From assembly GCF_900497805.2 (NCBI RefSeq), contig NW_020945064.1, positions 6,804,577-6,868,576 of the forward strand: 64,000 nt of DNA, in the 5' to 3' direction. Of the stretch, positions 42,655-53,875 are shown in pieces. Made by a program: the position numbers and the translations under genes. The number at the start of each line of letters is the position of its first letter. Positions within the stretch are counted from its first letter, which is position 1. The notes below the pieces were generated by a model. The model saw only the letters and a program-made list of their open reading frames with translations. It made no database searches and was not told where the DNA came from. Origin of the DNA: Vombatus ursinus (taxonomy: Eukaryota > Chordata > Mammalia > Diprotodontia > Vombatidae).

Positions 42655-43659
42655 ACAGTTAAATAGATGGAAATATAAGCCAAACTCTTATAACTTTAAA
42701 TGTGGATGGATTAAACAATCCAATAAAATGAAAAAGAATGATAGTTTGGATAAGAAAACAGAACCCTACAATCTGTTGCTTACAAGAAATACTTTTTTTT
42801 TTAATCAGACATACACAAAACTAAGGATGGAAAAAAATTGTATTTTGCATCAAGTGAATCAAAAAAAGCAGGAGTTGTAATCATGCTATCTGACAAAATA
42901 ATAATAAAAAAATTTAAAAATTAAAAGAGATAAACAAGGAAACTACAATATGCTAAAAGGAAGACAAATTTACACACTCCAAATGTGTTAGCATCCAAAT
43001 TCATAAAGGAAACATTAATTGAACTACAAGAAGATATAGACAGTAACACAATAGTGACAGGAGATTTCAATATCCCTCTCAATTTTGGATAAGTCTAACA
43101 AAGATAAACAAAAGGGAAAATTTGGAACTAAACAAATTGCTGGAAAAACAAGCTAAAAAACTAATGACATCTTCTAAATGGGACGGCAAAAGAAATACAT
43201 ATTTCACAACACCACATGGAACTTGTACAAAAAACTGAGTATGCACAGAGAGATTGCAAAAATGTAAAAAGGCAGAAATAGTAAATGCATCCTTTACAAA
43301 CCCATGACACAATAAAAATAGTCATTGGTTCAGGGACCACAAAAAAAAGACAGACCCATGTGAAGTCAATAAAATCCTAACTAAAGAGTGGGTCAAAGAA
43401 CAAATCACAGAAACAACTAATAATTCTGTGAAAGAAAATTGTAATATTGAGACAGCATACCAAAATCTCTTGCATTCAACTAAAGCAGTCCTTGGGAAAT
43501 GTACATTAACAGAACAGAAAAAGAGGATTAATTGAACTGAATATACATTTTTAAAAACTAGAAAACCAAGAAATAAGCAAATCTAAAATAAGCTCAGAAG
43601 AGAAGATATTAAAAATTAGAGAAGCAGCTAAATTTAAAACTAAAAAAAATAGAAATTGG

Positions 43660-43785
43660 GGGCAGGTAGGTGGCACAGTGGATAGAGCTCCGGCCCTGGA
43701 TTCAGGAGGACCTGAGTTCAAATTCAGCCTCAGACCAAACACTTGACACTAGCTGTGTGACCCTGGGCAAATCACTTAACTCCAA
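43660..43785 (+). mobile_element. WSINE SINE inside L1 ORF2 region
   Basis: GGGGGCAGGTAGGTGGCACA, GTGGATAGAGCTCCGGCCCT, GAGTTCAAATTCAGCCTCAG, GTGTGACCCTGGGCAAATCA. Near the point where the L1 reverse transcriptase is missing. Confidence 0.88.
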
Positions 43786-44384
43786 GTGGGATTTGAAAAG
43801 ACTAATAAAATTGATGAACCTTGAGCTACTGTGATTAAAAAGAAGAGAGCAGAAAACAAAGTAGATGCCTATCAATTGGGGAATGGCTAAACAAATTGTG
43901 CTACATGAATGTAATGAAATATTACTCTGCTATAAGAAGTGATGTATATGATGAATACAGAGAAGCATCTAAAGATCTATATTAACTGATACAGAGTGAA
44001 GTAAACAGAGTCAATAAAACTATACACAGGAACTATAAATAATGTTAGTGGAAAGGGCAATTACACATCAAAAAATCAAAAGTGAATGAAATAAAATTAT
44101 AAATATCAAGTGAGATTCAGATGAAGAGATATGAAAAGACACTCCCAGCCTACTCTTTCATGGAAGTGGGAGGTCCACAGGTATTACACATTGCACATAA
44201 TTTTGGACTTTTTCCAATGTATCAATCAGTTGTGGTGACTTTTTCCTCTCTAAAAACAATACTATTTGTCTCATGGGTTGGTTCTCAGTGAGGGGGAGAG
44301 CAAAAGATATATGAAATACTATAGTGATGTAAGAAAGAGAAAATATCAGTGAAAGCTTATTTTAAAAAAAGAAAAAATTATGCT

Positions 44385-45245
44385 ATAAAAAACTAAAAGA
44401 GAAAGAGATCATATATGCTTCGCAATTATGAGTATATTCTTACCCAAACAAAGGATAGATGCAATTACAAAAGGTGAAATGGGTAAATTACATATAACTG
44501 AAAAATTTCTACACAGACAAAATTAATGCACTTAGCATAAGAAGGGAAGTAGTTGAATAGGGAAAAAAAAATCTTTGTCTCAAATTTCTCTGATAAGGGC
44601 TTGGTAGCTAAGACATATAAACAATTAATAAATATATTATACCAATAGCCATTCCTCAATAGATAAGTGATCAAAAGATACGAACAGTTTTCAAAAAGAA
44701 AATTGCAAAGTATTCACAATCATGTGAAAGAATGTTGCAGATCACTAATAACAAGAGAAATGAAAATCAAGACAACCCTGAGGTTTTGCCTTACATCTTG
44801 AAAGTCATCGAAGATGACAAAAAACTGGCAGTAGTTAATATTGGAAGGGTTGTGAAGTGATGGGCACACTAATATATTGTTGCTGGAACTGTAGAATATA
44901 GTACAACCATTTTGGAAAGCAATTTGGCATTATGCAAATAAAATGACTAAAATGTCACTCAGTTGACTAAATTGTGTGACTAAAATGTCACTATATGGTT
45001 CACTTAGTAGGCTTACATCCCAAAGAAGCCATCAATAAAAAGAAAGACCCCATACACACCAAAATATTTATAACAGCACTTTTTTGTGATAGCTAAGAAT
45101 TGGAAATTAAATAGATGCCCACCAGTGGCTAAACAAGTTGTAGTACTTAAATGTAATGGAATATTGCTATACATGGGGAACAGGAGGAATATTGGGAATA
45201 ACTATGTTGATGTAAAAAACATATGACATCAATAAAAATACATTT
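44385..45245 (+). mobile_element. Second L1 LINE, ORF2 3' portion
   Basis: AATTTCTCTGATAAGGGCTT, AGTGATCAAAAGATACGAAC, AAGAAGCCATCAATAAAAAG, CACCAAAATATTTATAACAG and GCTAAACAAGTTGTAGTACT repeat the late ORF2 order, so this is a separate copy placed after the 3' UTR of the first. Confidence 0.75.
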
Positions 45246-45555
45246 GGGGGGAGGGGGCAGGGAAAGAATCCCAACTGAGACCTGTACATTGAATATATCC
45301 CAATTTAGAGATAGTTACCTTTGTCCTTGCAGTCATTTCAGTTTTCTGGAGGAATTGAGCTATCCCCAAATAGGCTATTTCTATCTTTTTCCTTTACTGG
45401 GAGTCTGCCTGTATAGGAGAGAAGGGGTGAACTCAGCGACAAGAGAATGGATAAGTGACACTATCTTATTTGCATTGAAAACCATGAGGACAGTCTGCTA
45501 GTCTAGAAGCAATGTCTCCTGTTTTCAGATAGTTCATCTTGCTGTCCCACAAAGT

Positions 45556-45752
45556 ACAAAGCAACTAGGTGGTGCAATGGAGAAAGAACTAAAATTGGAG
45601 TCAGGAAACTCTGACTCAGTCACTTAACTAGATATGTGACTCTGAGCGAGTCACTTAATCTCTCTCAGCCCCAGTTTCCTCATCTGTAAAATGGAGTTGG
45701 ACTCAATGACCTCTAAGGTGACTTCTGGCTCTAAATCTACGATTCTATTGAG
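45556..45752 (+). repeat. MIR-type/MAR head SINE
   Basis: AAGCAACTAGGTGGTGCAAT head, then a CCAGTTTCCTCATCTGTAAA core, GAGTTGGACTCAATGACCTC, TAAGGTGACTTCTGGCTCTA. A tRNA-SINE with a MIR-like 3' part. Confidence 0.8.
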
Positions 45753-45884
45753 TAAAGCCTTACCTTGACATGGTAATGATAAATGGTATATTGGCCTTCA
45801 AAAGCTGGGATAGCTTATCAAAACTGTTTTTAACCTCACCCCACCCTTTTCAGGAAAAGGCCATATTTTTGTAGTTGCATTTGG

Positions 45885-46200
45885 TCCTGAAGCAAAAGTC
45901 TTTCCTCTTTAAAATACCTAGACAGGTAACTGAACACAGGGCAATTATAATGACTAAGCTTGCTTGGCACCATAGAAGAGAGGTGAGAATGCACCTCCCT
46001 CCTGTCTTCGAAGACGTGACTATGGAAATGGAACATAGACTCTTGACTGATATATTGGCTAATTTTACCAAACTTTTTTTTCCCTTCTTTTTTTATTCTT
46101 TATTCAAGGGATGGCTCTCAGAGCAAGATGTCGAGGAATATATTGGAAGATTAAGAAGACGTAAAAACAAAAGGCATCAGTAAAAAAATGTTTTTAAAAT
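45885..46200 (+). mobile_element. L1 3' UTR fragment
   Basis: GAGAATGCACCTCCCTCCTG, TTCTTTATTCAAGGGATGGC, TCTCAGAGCAAG and GATTAAGAAGACGTAAAAAC, AAAAGGCATCAGTAAAAAAA correspond to the 3' UTR of the marsupial L1 group. The 102-codon open frame here is part of this UTR and not a gene. Confidence 0.65.
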
Positions 46201-47150
46201 ATACCTAGTCATCCCTTAAGCTGTGCTAAATTCCTCAAATTTCAACTCTGACCCAAGATTTGTAATTTTTGAACAATGTGATTTGCAAAGGATGCTGGGA
46301 GTCACTGGGTTGCTGGTTCCTCTCCAGCTCATCTGTCCAGGTTGGGTTAGATGTAGATCAATCTGAAGGCAAGGGGACAGACTAGTTGATCTCTCTTGCT
46401 AGAACCTTCACTGTGAAGGGCTTGATGGTTCCAGAGGCAGTGATAATGATGTCAAGTGAACCCTTTAGAAGAAATACCATCTCCATCTGCTAGTTCCTCG
46501 CTTGTAGCTGATAAATGACTCGTGAGGTCTGGCCTGCTGAAGGCCTCTGTTCCCAGCTGCTGTCTCTGTTGGCTTCTGGCTTACTGCCAACCTGATTATC
46601 AGAGCTCACTAATCTGACGTGTTTGGCAGCCTGCCCAGCGCTAGGGGCTCTTGGGCTCCTGGCTTCTGCATCCTCCTCTTCTACCTCTCCAGAAGGTAGA
46701 ACAGAGCAGCCTTACCGCTGGCTCCCCTGCACCGCCCAAACTGCTCTAGGTATACTTTAGTTAGCCCACAGAGCATGCATTGTTTGGTGATTTTCCTGCC
46801 TGGGATTTAGGATTCCTAGCCTGGTTTCTGGTTTATTCTTGTTGTCAGTACTAGGTCATTTGGTGAGTTACCTGGAATTTTTTCACCATGCTGAGATTCC
46901 ACCATGTCTGTTTGTTTGTTTGTTTTAGTGTGTCCCACCTCCCCAACTTTTAGAATCACTTTCACCTAAAATAAGCAGTGGGATATTCACAAATTGCATC
47001 CTGGAAAAATGATTTGCTGTTGTTTACTGGTCGTACATTGCTGCTTACCCCCAACCCCTCCCTAAAAGCCCTCCCAACCTACCTGACCTAGCTTTCCTAT
47101 TTCAATCTCTTCCTCCCTATCATCTCAAAAAAAAAAAAAAACCAACAAAA
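46201..47150. other. Unique-looking intergenic stretch
   Basis: No repeat or coding exon recognised. It holds runs of CT-rich sequence and a short (TTTG)n at about 46910. Confidence 0.4.
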
Positions 47151-47154
47151 ACTA

Positions 47155-47555
47155 TGTTGTTTGAAAGATTTCCAAGAAATCTGGGAAGACTTGTATGAAC
47201 TGATGCAGAGTGAAGTGAGCAGAACCAAGAAAACAATGTATATAAATAACAAACCTGTCAATACAAACAACTGTGAAGGACTTAAGAACTTTGATGAATG
47301 CAATAACCAACCACATTTCCAAAGGACCAAGAAGGAAGCAAGTTGCTCACCTCCTCACCAAGGGGTGATGGATTCAGAGTTTAATTGAGACACATCTTTT
47401 TGACACAGCCAATGCAGGAAGCTGTTTTGACTATACATTTTTCTTACAAAGGTTTGCTTTCTTTCTTTCTTTCTTTTTAATGAGGGAGAGAGTTGTGAGA
47501 TGGAGAGAAAATGGATTTTTGTTTGTTAGAAAAAATGAAAATTTATTCAAAAAGA
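47155..47555 (+). mobile_element. L1 LINE 3' end
   Basis: AAATCTGGGAAGACTTGTAT, GAACTGATGCAGAGTGAAGT, GAGCAGAACCAAGAAAACAA, then a 3' UTR with TTTC repeats and GAGAGAGTTGTGAGATGGAG. 5'-truncated. Confidence 0.85.
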
Positions 47556-47842
47556 AAAGTTGCTCTGAGCTGCTGCTTGTATAATTCCAAAGGAGAAGAT
47601 GTAGATAGTGGGTGGAGGCGGTGATGTTAGCCTTCTGGGTTTTAAACCCAAAAGGGAGCCAGGGTTAGGACTGATTCTGACAGTCAAATAGAAACATCAC
47701 CAGAAGTAGGCTTGAGGCGCATAACCAGGTGTTTTTCTCTTCTCTAAAGCAGAATCTATTTCAATCATCAGCCATGCTTGAAGGAGTAACTCTTTCTTGA
47801 CCATTGATGAGAAGTCCCAGAAACTTCCTTCCCTTCCCTAGG

Positions 47843-48100
47843 TGTGGCAGCTAGGGAGCACAGCGGATAGAGCACTGGACCAAAAAACTGGAAGACTTGA
47901 GTTCAAATCTGATCTCTGACACTTACTAGCTAATATGTGACCCTGTCACTTAAGTCACTTAACCTTTTTCTGCCTCAGTTTCTTCATCTGTAGAATAGAG
48001 ATAATTCTACCTGCCTCTCAGGATTATGAGAATAAAAGAGGACAATGTTTGTAAAGCACTTTGCAAACCTTAAAATGCTATGTAAATGCTGGCTATTCAT
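47843..48100 (+). repeat. Ther/MIR-type SINE with L2-like tail
   Basis: GTGGCAGCTAGGGAGCACAG, GAGTTCAAATCTGATCTCTG, CTCAGTTTCTTCATCTGTAG, CTACCTGCCTCTCAGGATTA, TTTGTAAAGCACTTTGCAAA. Near complete, directly followed by a MAR1. Confidence 0.88.
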
Positions 48101-48350
48101 TAAGGGCAGCTAGGTGGTGCAGTGGATAGAGCGCCAAGTCTAGAGTCTGGATGATCTGAGTTCAAATCCAGCCTCAGACCCATACTAGCTCTGTGACCCT
48201 GGGCAAGTCACTTCACCCTGTTTGTCTCAGTTTCCTCATCTGTAAAATGAACTGGAGAAGGAAATGGCAAACCACTTTAGTATCTTTGCCAAGAAAACCC
48301 CAAATTGGGTCATGAAGAGTCAGATACAACTGAACAACAACAATTAGCTA
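48101..48350 (+). mobile_element. MAR1 SINE, near complete
   Basis: AGGGCAGCTAGGTGGTGCAG, GAGTTCAAATCCAGCCTCAG, AAATGAACTGGAGAAGGAAA, ATCTTTGCCAAGAAAACCCC, GAGTCAGATACAACTGAACA ACAACAA tail. The tail is RTE-like, so this class is taken to be RTE-mobilised. Confidence 0.92.
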
Positions 48351-48461
48351 TTATTATAGTCTGAAAGCCATCACAGGCTTTATGGTGCCTAACTGGGTTC
48401 TACATAAAGTCAAATGAAAAATAGCTCCCAGCCCTGTTCTCTGAGAACTGTTGCTTTCCAA

Positions 48462-48638
48462 AGTAGTGTAGGGTAGTGGCTAGAGCACTAAATTGGGAGT
48501 CATTGGGAACCTGGGCTCAAATCCCTGGTTTGTTATTACTTGAATGATCTTCAACAAGTCACAGCCTATCAGGGACTCAGTTTCCTCCACTGTAAAATGG
48601 GACAGTTGACCTAGATGATATCTAAAGTCTCTGGTAGC
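48462..48638 (+). repeat. MIR-type SINE
   Basis: AGTGGCTAGAGCACTAAATT, GGGACTCAGTTTCCTCCACT, GTAAAATGGGACAGTTGACC. Third SINE in a row, cut at its 3' end by the L1 at 48640. Confidence 0.7.
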
Positions 48639-48639
48639 A

Positions 48640-49300
48640 CTTCTAGGGCTATATCCCAAAGAGATCATACAAATGGGAAAAGGACCCACATGTACAAAAA
48701 TATTCATAGCAGCTCTTTTTGTGGTGGCAAAGAATTGAAAATTGAGAGGATGCCCATCAGTTGGGGAATGACTAAGCAAGTTGTGGTATAGGAATGTGAT
48801 GGAATACTATTGTCCTATAAGAAATGATGAACAGGCTGACTTCAGAAAAACCTGGAAAGACTTGTATGGTCTGATGCTGAGTGAAGTGAGCAGAACCAAG
48901 AGAACAATGTACACAATAACAGCCACATTGTGCGATGACTAATATTGACAAACTTAACCCTTCCTGGCAATACAAGGATCTAAGACATCTCCAGAGGCCT
49001 TGTGATGGAAAATGCTATCCACACCCAAAGAAGAACTATGGAAGTGAATTGCTATTTTTTTTTCCTCTTCTGTTGAGTTTTGTTTCCTCTTTCTGATGGT
49101 TCCTCCTATTGATTTTAATTTCTACTTACAACATCACTAATGTGAAAATACGTTTAATATGAATGTAAATGTGTAGCCTATATCAGATTGTGCACTGTCT
49201 TGGGGAGGGTGGTGGGGAGGAAGGGGGACAAAAATTTTAAACTCAAAAGCATATGGAAGTGATTATTGATAAATCAAAATAAATTAATTAAAAAGAGACT
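48640..49300 (+). mobile_element. Young-looking L1 LINE 3' end, 5'-truncated
   Basis: GGGCTATATCCCAAAGAGAT, CACATGTACAAAAATATTCA, AGCTCTTTTTGTGGTGGCAA, GATGATCAACAG-like ORF2 end, then 3' UTR with CCTATATCAGATTGTGCACT and an A/T-rich tail. Well conserved against the copies at 54547 and 61408. Confidence 0.9.
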
Positions 49301-49834
49301 CTTCCCCCCCCAAAAAATAATAGCCTTTACCTCACAAGTTGAAGTGAAGATCAAAGGAAATGACGTATGTAAGGAGCTCTGCAAATTGTGCAGTGCTATC
49401 AATAAAAACAATAAGTTATTATTGTGTCAAAAAAAATAAAGTAGCTGCTAGTTCTAGACTATAATCCTAAGACATCTATTAATGTGAACTCCTAGAGCTC
49501 TACACAGAGAACCGAGAAGATGCTTTTTTCTCCTGCTCAAATGTGCTTCCTCCAAAAGCTGACATAGAACTACTTGAATGAAGAGGGATAAACTAGAAAT
49601 CCTCATGGGCCTTCATTTCCCCTTTTAAAAAAATGTGGGTATTAGAGTAAGTGATAACTGAGATCCCCCTAATTCTAAGATCCTATGTTGCTCTGCCTTT
49701 GGTTTTTCAAAGGCTTCGGGGTGTGACATGTCTCTCTTACTGCAGGTGTTCCACAGGAAACAATCCTTTTGTCCAGAAAGATTCCAGCCGCTGACCATTG
49801 CACCATGAGTCCAAGCAGACAGATTAGACAGAAC

Positions 49835-50330
49835 ATAGTAAGTGTTTACCACGTGCCAGGTCTGTTCGAAGTACTGGGAGCACAAATACTAGCAAGCAGG
49901 ACAAGGAGCTTACATTCTTTTGAAAAAATATTTTTTCCTCATTACATGTTAAAACAATTTTTAACATTTAAATTTTTTTATTTCAAATTCTACTCCTCTT
50001 TCTCTCTAGTAAGCAATCCAATATAGTTTATCCATGTTAAATCATGTAAAACATTTCCATATTAGTTATTTTGTACAAGAAGACTTGAGTAGAAAAAAAA
50101 AGAAAGAAAGAAAAAGAAAGTGAAAAACAGCACACTTCAGTCTGTATTCAGTCAATATCAGTTCTTTCTCTGGAGACTGATCGTATGCTTGTCTTGGGTC
50201 ATTGCATTGCTGAGAATAGCCGAGTCTTTCGCAGTTTTTCATCATACGATATTGCTGTTACTGTGTACAACGTTCTCCTGGTTCTGAAGGAGCTTACATC
50301 TAACAGTGAATGCAAGCTGGAAAGTAGGAA
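49835..50330 (-). mobile_element. L2-type 3' end split by an L1
   Basis: Left part GTAAGTGTTTACCACGTGCC, AAGGAGCTTACATTC; right part resumes at 50287 with AAGGAGCTTACATCTAACAG. This is a reverse L2 tail into which the L1 at 49916 was inserted. Confidence 0.6.
49903..50299 (-). mobile_element. Truncated L1 with 13-bp target-site duplication
   Basis: L1 3' end (49916-50286, minus) flanked by AAGGAGCTTACAT on both sides (49903-49915 and 50287-50299). It shows the L1 3' UTR, the reverse ORF2 end (GTTACTGTGTACAACGTTCT, CCTGGTTCTG) and a GAAA-rich stretch. Confidence 0.9.
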
Positions 50331-50334
50331 TGGG

Positions 50335-51460
50335 AGAAAGGAAGGGTACTTTGCAATTAGGGTAGGGGCAAGGTGGTTGGTGAGGGAGAAGAGTAGTCCA
50401 GAAAGTGGGTTTAACTAGGGGTGGAAGAGCGTATGACTAGGCACTCTCATGAAATGGTGGTCTGGACTAGGGACTCACCAGTCAGGAGAGAGGCCCTCAG
50501 GGTGGAAGTGTCTCCAGAGTGGGAAGTCTGCTGGTAAGGAGGGAGAGAAATCTGGACAGTGAGTTGAGCTGGGAGAAGAATGAGCTGGGACCATCTTTCC
50601 TAAAGAGATTACTCTACTAGGGGCTACCATAAGACCCAGAGCACTAGAGCCATTGATTTCTGATAGAGTGAAAATGCCCCCTCATGCCCGATTTCTTCTG
50701 CTAGTTGCAAACATGCCCATTTTCCATGGCTACACCCTGTAGGGGGAGCAGTCTTGCCACATTGTGGTCAAGTAGGTTGAGGCAGTGAGCCACTTAGGGT
50801 CGGTGAATATTTAAGCTGCTTGGCTGCTTGCTGTCCTCATTACCAGGGGGAGAACAGCCCCTGTTGTGCTGAAACCAGGTGCAGCTGCTGACAGAATGCA
50901 CCAGAGTGGTTCAAAATGATGAGCTGGCATTCTTCACTCCACCAGCTGGACTCTGTAGCTGAGGGCTGAGAATACAGAAGTGAAGAGCTATCCCAAATGC
51001 CAGTGGGCATTCTACCACACTCAGAAAGGGATTGCTTCCACCTCTGTATTTTCTTTTCCTACCTGGGACTGGGAACTCCTTTCCCAAAGGAAACAGGTGC
51101 CCACTGTCATGTTTGTGAGAGATAGGTCTGCCTCTCTGATCTCTTTCTCTCTGGTGGGAGGGTGGGGCAGATGGTGAGGAGTTTGAGTTCTCCAGCTCTC
51201 ACCCCTCAGAAGTCCCAGCCCATTGGCCAATCCCACCCATACTCACTACAGCCTGGGAAAGCATTCTACAATACCAAGTTCCAGTCTTAGACTTCCTTTC
51301 TGCCACACACTGCCAAAAGCTACTGGAGTTGAGTCACAGGACAGGAATGGAAGGAACTGAGTGGTTTGGTCAAGAAAGGAAATACTAAGGTACCTGACAC
51401 ACAGGCTAAATGAACTATGTCCTCAGGTACTGGCAGGTATGATGGCTGCCCTAGTCAGTG
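50335..51460. other. Unique-looking intergenic stretch
   Basis: No recognised repeat, exon or motif cluster. Open frames here have no family match. Confidence 0.4.
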
Positions 51461-51959
51461 ATATTTGAAGGATCACAGAGAAGAGGAGAGAGACTACAGG
51501 ATGACCTGTTTTCCAAAAAGGGAAGAGAATAGAATCTGCAAATTATAGGCCAATAAGCTTGCTTTCCATTCCTGGCAAAATATCATTAAAGACCATCTAC
51601 AAAAGGGAGGGATTGTCACACAAAGCCCACCATGGCTTCATTAAAAATAGGCTATGTCTGGCTAACCGAATTTCCTTTTTTTGGCATGGTTACTAAAATG
51701 AGACATCAGGGAAAATCTAAAGAGAGATCTTAACTAAGTGGTTGATAATATATTTCATGTTATTCCCATGGAAAAGATGGAGGGAAATGGGCTAAACCAA
51801 AGCAGTTGAATGGATTTGGAACAGGTAGAATGGCCCAGCTCAGAGAGTCCTCACTAATGGTACTATGTCAACTAGGAAGCAGGTCTCCTGTAGAGTGCCC
51901 CACATCTGTGACTGGTGCTGTTGCTAGTCAACACTTTTATCAACAACTTCCTTCTCCAT

Positions 51960-52482
51960 CTTGATACCCTCTCCTCTCTGGGTTTTCATGACACCATTAC
52001 TTCCAAGGTAGAATATAAAAATCTTCTGTTTGGGTCTTCAAGCCTTTCAGCCCCTGGTTCCTTCCTACCTGTCCATTCTTCGTACACTTGACTCCCCTCT
52101 ATGAACTCTACCGTCCATATTGACCTTCTTGCTGTTCCTTGAATAGGACGCTCTAGCTCCCATCTCCAACCTTCGCACCGTCTACTTCTCATTCCTAGAA
52201 TGCCTTCTCTCATCTCTGTCCCTTAGAACCCCTGGTTTCCTTCTAGTCTCTGCCCATATCCTATCTCCTGCAGGAGTTCTTCCCCGAGACCCGACCATGA
52301 ATGACACCACTATTCGAGCCTTCCCCTCCAAGGTTATCTTCCATCTAAACTGCATATATTTTTTAAGGATCTAGTTATTGACATTTTGTCTGCCGTTAAC
52401 GTGTAAGCTACTAGAGGGCAGGGATTGTTTTTGCCTTCCTTTGTATCCACAGTGCTTAGCACAGGTCTTGGCACATGTATAG
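51960..52482 (+). mobile_element. L2-type LINE 3' portion
   Basis: GAATATAAAAATCTTCTGTT, TTCCTTGAATAGGACGCTCT, CTCATTCCTAGAATGCCTTC, GCTACTAGAGGGCAGGGATT, CAGTGCTTAGCACAGGTCTT. Ends right where a MAR1 begins. Confidence 0.75.
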
Positions 52483-52487
52483 TTTAT

Positions 52488-52732
52488 TGTTAAGTCGTTT
52501 CAGATTCTCCGTGACCCCATTTGGGGTTTTCTTCACAAAGATACTAGAGTGGTTTGCCATCTCCTTCTCCAGCTAATTTTACAGAATGAGGAAACTGAGG
52601 CAAACAGGGGTAAGTGACTTGCCCAGGGTCACAGAGCTAGTAAGTATCTGAGGCTAGATTTGAACTCACGAAGATGAATCTTCCTAATTCCAAGCCCACT
52701 GTTCTATCCACTGTGCCACCTAGTTGCCTCTA
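52488..52732 (-). mobile_element. MAR1 SINE, minus, near complete
   Basis: GACCCCATTTGGGGTTTTCT, GAGTGGTTTGCCATCTCCTT, GAGGCAAACAGGGGTAAGTG, ACTTGCCCAGGGTCACAGAG, TCTATCCACTGTGCCACCTA. RTE-like tail and tRNA head present. Confidence 0.92.
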
Positions 52733-53016
52733 TGTACATAGTTAGGACTTCATAAATGTTGATTGATTGCTTGGCGGGAACAAAGACAGTTGATTTCCTT
52801 ATCAAACTACAGATGACACAGAGCTAGGAGGGATAGCCTGTGGTCAATGGAGGACAGAACTGAGATCCAAAAAGATCTCAGTACACTAGAACATTATGCT
52901 GAATTCAATAAGGTGAATTTTTTGGACCAGATCCATGATTTTATGGATATAAGAACTCCCTGTGTAGAAGCTTCTACCAACATAGATAGATAGGCACCCA
53001 TTTTACTACTTATGGT

Positions 53017-53112
53017 CTTAGAGAGTTGCCTGGGTCACTGGGAGGTTAAGTGACTTGCCCAAGGCCACACAGCCAGGATCTGTCAGAAGCAGGGCTTGAT
53101 TCTGGTTCTTGA
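53017..53112 (-). repeat. MIR/SINE fragment, minus
   Basis: GAGGTTAAGTGACTTGCCCA, AGGCCACACAGCCAGGATCT: the reverse SINE middle, within the L3 span. Confidence 0.6.
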
Positions 53113-53875
53113 ATTGAAGGTTAAGTCTATCTTCTGCCTTTCAAGATGACATTTAATAAGAATAAGGTGTAAGTAAGTTCCAAATATAAATGTAAAACTC
53201 AAATACTTGGGTTCAAATTTGACTTTTAATCCTCCATGTGGTGATCAAGTTCCATGAGGGCAAAGGTTGAGTCTAATCCTAACTGTATATTTCCTTCCAC
53301 ATGCTAGCATAATGCTCTGCCCACAGTAGGAGCTTAATAAATATGTGTATGCATGATGACGAATGAGCACAGTCTGGCCCTACCCAGATTTACTAGGGCT
53401 CCAAGATGAAAGGAACTGGAAATATTCAGTCTAAAGGGATTTAGGAGGGATGTGATAGCTGTCATCGAGTATTTGAAGGGCTGTCTCCTAGAACTGGGAT
53501 TTGATGCATTCTTCATGGCCCAGAGGGCAGAAGTAGGAAAAGTGGGTGGAAAATACTGAGGCAAATTTTAAGCTTGAAGTCAGGAAAAGCTTTCTAATAA
53601 AGAGAGCCAGCCAGAAGAAAAAGGGTCTTCCTTCAAAGGCAGCGAGTGGCTTCCTTCTCCTTGGAAGTCTTCAGAGAAAGCAGTCCTTAAATATGTTGTT
53701 TACAAGAGTCTTGCTCTTGGGGGGCTTCTAAGAAAGACCCTTCCAACTCTGAGATACTAGGAAAAGAAAAACAAAAAATAAAGCCTCATCCTTGATAAAG
53801 TTGGCCCTCCTCTGAAGAGCAGGTTTCTTCCCATAGACACCCAAACGTCTGTGAAGATCAGAATTCCAGGTCAAT

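Larger units (their letters stand above)
40080..44372 (+). mobile_element. Marsupial L1 LINE spanning 5' region to 3' UTR, decayed and internally deleted
   Basis: Segments appear in L1 order: a GC-richer 5' leader (40080-40680), a decayed ORF1 region (about 40680-41640), a long spacer (about 41640-42480), the ORF2 endonuclease (LITLNVDGLNNPIK near 42690, IVTGDFNIPL near 43050, IETAYQNLLHSTKAVLGK near 43450), then a jump past most of the reverse transcriptase to the ORF2 end (GCCTATCAATTGGGGAATGG near 43867) and 3' UTR to about 44372. Two SINEs interrupt it. Many stops and indels make it inactive. The EN motifs are clear; ORF1 placement is inferred from order. Confidence 0.75.
51470..53765 (+). 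mobile_element. L3/CR1-type ancient LINE, split by later insertions
   Basis: Pieces 51470-51955, 52770-52995 and 53395-53765 follow CR1-clade order. The first translates as NYRPISLLSIPGKI, then HGFIKNRLCLANRISFF, and ends in a VLGPVLFNIFIND-like stretch. The second contains DDTELGGIACG. The third is the L3 3' end (GATGTGATAGCTGTCATCGA, GAAGGGCTGTCTCC, GACCCTTCCAACTCTGAGAT). An L2 (51960-52480) and a MAR1 (52488-52732) lie between. Very old. Confidence 0.75.

Noticed and set aside
45875-46183. 102-codon open frame with a basic C-terminus
   Set aside because: The DNA follows the marsupial L1 3' UTR, so the frame is chance.
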